Below, one piece after another: positions 62,425 to 64,000 of a stretch of DNA of 64,000 nt (its first letter is position 1; each line of letters begins with the position of its first letter). Position numbers and translations under genes: made by a program. This DNA comes from DSSM01 sp964484125 (GTDB lineage Bacteria; Bacteroidota; Ignavibacteria; Tepidaquicellales; Tepidaquicellaceae). The stretch spans positions 132,701 to 196,700 of the forward strand of contig CAZAEK010000004.1 of assembly GCA_964484125.1 (NCBI GenBank), given 5' to 3'. The notes beneath the pieces were generated by a model. It was not told the origin of the DNA and did not search any database. It saw only the letters and a list, made by a program, of their open reading frames with translations.

Positions 62425-64000
62425 ATGAAGAAAATCATACCTCAAATTCTTCTCATCTTTTTAATGCTTGGCGTATCAAACGCTCAGGAAAAATGGGTGC
62501 TTGAAAATCAGGCACTTCCAAAACCTCCTATCGGAAAATATGAAAAACTTCCGATAACAGTACCTTATGTTCACTTAAATGATATTATCAGGTATTTAAT
62601 GTCACCGTTTGGTGTCTATGCAGTCAGTCCTAATGTAAGAGTTCTTCCGAATTCTAATCAGCAAGACGAAGTTATTCTTGTCAGAAGTCCTCAAAATCAA
62701 TCAATAATGTTTGGTTCTGCAAATACGACTGTTGGGGGTGTTTATGGACAAGGTTGTTATGTTACAACAAACGGAGGTGTTAACTGGTACGGAACTGATT
62801 TATTGCCGAACATGCCAAATTCTACGAGTGATCCGGGACCTGCTATTGATAAAGACGGCAGATTTATTTTCACCACTCTTAATACTGTAAGTACTGCTTA
62901 TATGATAGCTAATTATTCTACTAATAATGGTGTAAACTGGTCTTCACCTGTAACTATCACTTCGCAAAGTTCCGATAAAAATTTTGCTGCTTCAGATGAT
63001 GCACCTACAAGTCCCTATTACGGGAGAACCTATGCAACATGGAGTAATTTCGCCGCAGGCTCACCCCCCATTGTTGTTTCTTATACAACAAATGGAGGTG
63101 TTTCCTGGGGACCTGTTATTCAGGTAAATACTCCACCTTCAGGACACTATTCTCAGGGCGTTGATATTGCTATTGGTCCTGCAGGTCAGGTTTATTTAAT
63201 TTGGGCTGCTCCTATTTCTTCATCCCCTTATACAGAAGATTTTGCAGGATTTGCAGTTTCAACTAATGGTGGTAATAACTGGACTGTTACAGAAAATGCC
63301 TACGATATGAACGGAATGCGTTCATCTTCTTTCAACGGTTGGGGAGTCAGAACTAACGGATTCCCGAGAATTTCAGTTGACAGAAGCGGTGGTCCGAGAA
63401 ATGGCTGGATTTACACTGTATCTTCTGAACTCAATCTCGCTCCGGCAGGTTCCGATCCGGATGTTATTTTACACCGCTCAACTAATGGCGGGCTTAACTG
63501 GTCAGCCGGAATAAGAGTCAATCAGGATCCATTAAACAATGGTAAAGTACAATTCTTCCCTGCTATAAGAGTTGATGAATATGGCGGAATAAATATTGTT
63601 TATTACGATAACAGAGATTTTCCTTCTTATGGTGATTCTTGTGCTGTTTATCTCTCGCGTTCTATTGATGGCGGAACAACATGGACTGATATCAAAATCA
63701 GTGACCACAACTGGAAACCTAAAGGTGAACCCGGTGCTGGTTCATACATGGGTGATTATATAGGTATTACTTCAGGTAACAACAAAGTATGGCCCTTCTG
63801 GTTTGATGATAAATCTGGATCATTCCAGGCGTGGACATGTGCTATTGACTTAGGTCCTTCAATTAATCACACACCGTTATCAAATACTGAACTAACCTCA
63901 GGCACCCGTGCAGTAAACTCAACAATTATCCCGGCAGGTTCAAGTATAGACCCGACAAAGACAAAATTATTCTATACAAAGACAACAAATTTCACAGACA
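62425..64000 (+). CDS. Secreted Asp-box (sialidase-like) propeller protein, truncated by window edge
   Basis: The frame is open from ATG 62425 to the window end, 525 complete codons so far, with no stop. It has a signal peptide (MKKIIPQILLIFLMLGVSNA). Asp-box-like turns repeat: TTNGGVNWYG, STNNGVNWSS, TTNGGVSWGP, STNGGNNWTV, STNGGLNWSA and SIDGGTTWTD. Six or more such turns indicate a six-bladed propeller as in sialidases and BNR proteins. DPGPAIDKDGRFIF, PRISVDRSGGPRNGW and PAIRVDEYGGINIVYYDNRD are the intervening blade strands. The sialidase Arg triad was not confirmed. A T9SS tail is expected beyond the edge. The substrate is unknown. Confidence 0.8.
   Translation, partial: MKKIIPQILLIFLMLGVSNAQEKWVLENQALPKPPIGKYEKLPITVPYVHLNDIIRYLMSPFGVYAVSPNVRVLPNSNQQDEVILVRSPQNQSIMFGSANTTVGGVYGQGCYVTTNGGVNWYGTDLLPNMPNSTSDPGPAIDKDGRFIFTTLNTVSTAYMIANYSTNNGVNWSSPVTITSQSSDKNFAASDDAPTSPYYGRTYATWSNFAAGSPPIVVSYTTNGGVSWGPVIQVNTPPSGHYSQGVDIAIGPAGQVYLIWAAPISSSPYTEDFAGFAVSTNGGNNWTVTENAYDMNGMRSSSFNGWGVRTNGFPRISVDRSGGPRNGWIYTVSSELNLAPAGSDPDVILHRSTNGGLNWSAGIRVNQDPLNNGKVQFFPAIRVDEYGGINIVYYDNRDFPSYGDSCAVYLSRSIDGGTTWTDIKISDHNWKPKGEPGAGSYMGDYIGITSGNNKVWPFWFDDKSGSFQAWTCAIDLGPSINHTPLSNTELTSGTRAVNSTIIPAGSSIDPTKTKLFYTKTTNFTD

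Noticed and set aside
1..64000. Insertion sequences, prophage, integrase or toxin-antitoxin genes
   Set aside because: No transposase, integrase, terminal inverted repeats with target duplications, or phage structural genes were recognised on either strand.

Overview
The window is a 64 kb piece of an AT-rich bacterial chromosome, most likely from the Ignavibacteria/Kapabacteria side of the Bacteroidota-Chlorobi (FCB) group. The main evidence is the number of secreted proteins that end in a type IX secretion (T9SS) C-terminal domain with the pattern NYPNPFNP...YDILGKEV...SG.YFYR...KKMIL.K. Eight complete genes carry it. A TonB-dependent receptor, a split atpDC pair and Bacteroidota-style small secreted proteins agree with this placement. 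Several genes have clear Shine-Dalgarno sites (for example AAAGGAGG before the gene starting at 49982), which is less typical of core Bacteroidetes. A run of exactly 100 N inside pckG shows that this is a draft scaffold, probably metagenome-derived.

Layout. 1-9.4 kb is housekeeping: the nuoM end and nuoN, glmS, a GT-C membrane glycosyltransferase, a T9SS carboxypeptidase, atpD-atpC and tRNA-Lys. 9.5-17.3 kb holds two sensor kinases (one hybrid), an M15 peptidase lipoprotein, rmuC, a ChaN-like protein and UDP-glucuronate decarboxylase. 17.4-20.1 kb is a small Cys-rich secreted protein followed by a TonB receptor with a CC..C motif in its plug. 20.2-27.5 kb has malic enzyme (MaeB) and a gatE-gatD-ammonia lyase operon. 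The amidotransferase is the archaeal GatDE type, and the lyase has Ala-Cys-Gly where the MIO tripeptide Ala-Ser-Gly is normal.

27.5-32.1 kb is the most coherent accessory system: a MarR regulator behind a palindromic candidate operator, an octaheme tetrathionate-reductase-like cytochrome c, a membrane cytochrome b, and two half-size YeeE/YedE (TsuA-like) proteins. The second half carries a rhodanese-like domain without the catalytic Cys and ends in Gly-Gly-Cys. I read it as a tetrathionate/thiosulfate redox and uptake module. 32.2-45.3 kb mixes T9SS proteins, PstS, a polysaccharide deacetylase, a CoA transferase-queC-AI-2E exporter operon, pckG (gapped), a small membrane protein and a beta-barrel protein. 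45.4-64 kb is dominated by cell-surface proteins: a pentaheme T9SS cytochrome, LamG/P-domain, beta-propeller and beta-solenoid-like proteins, five Fn3-like repeats with a dockerin-like tail next to a possible partner, and a truncated Asp-box protein at the edge. The GTPase TypA sits among them.

Three intergenic stretches hold what look like gene relics: a histidine-kinase linker (3757-3858), an alpha/beta-hydrolase-like fragment (45426-45560) and a Gly-rich tail (50314-50412). No CRISPR array, insertion sequence, rRNA or phage was seen. All assignments come from reading the sequence; no database search was run.
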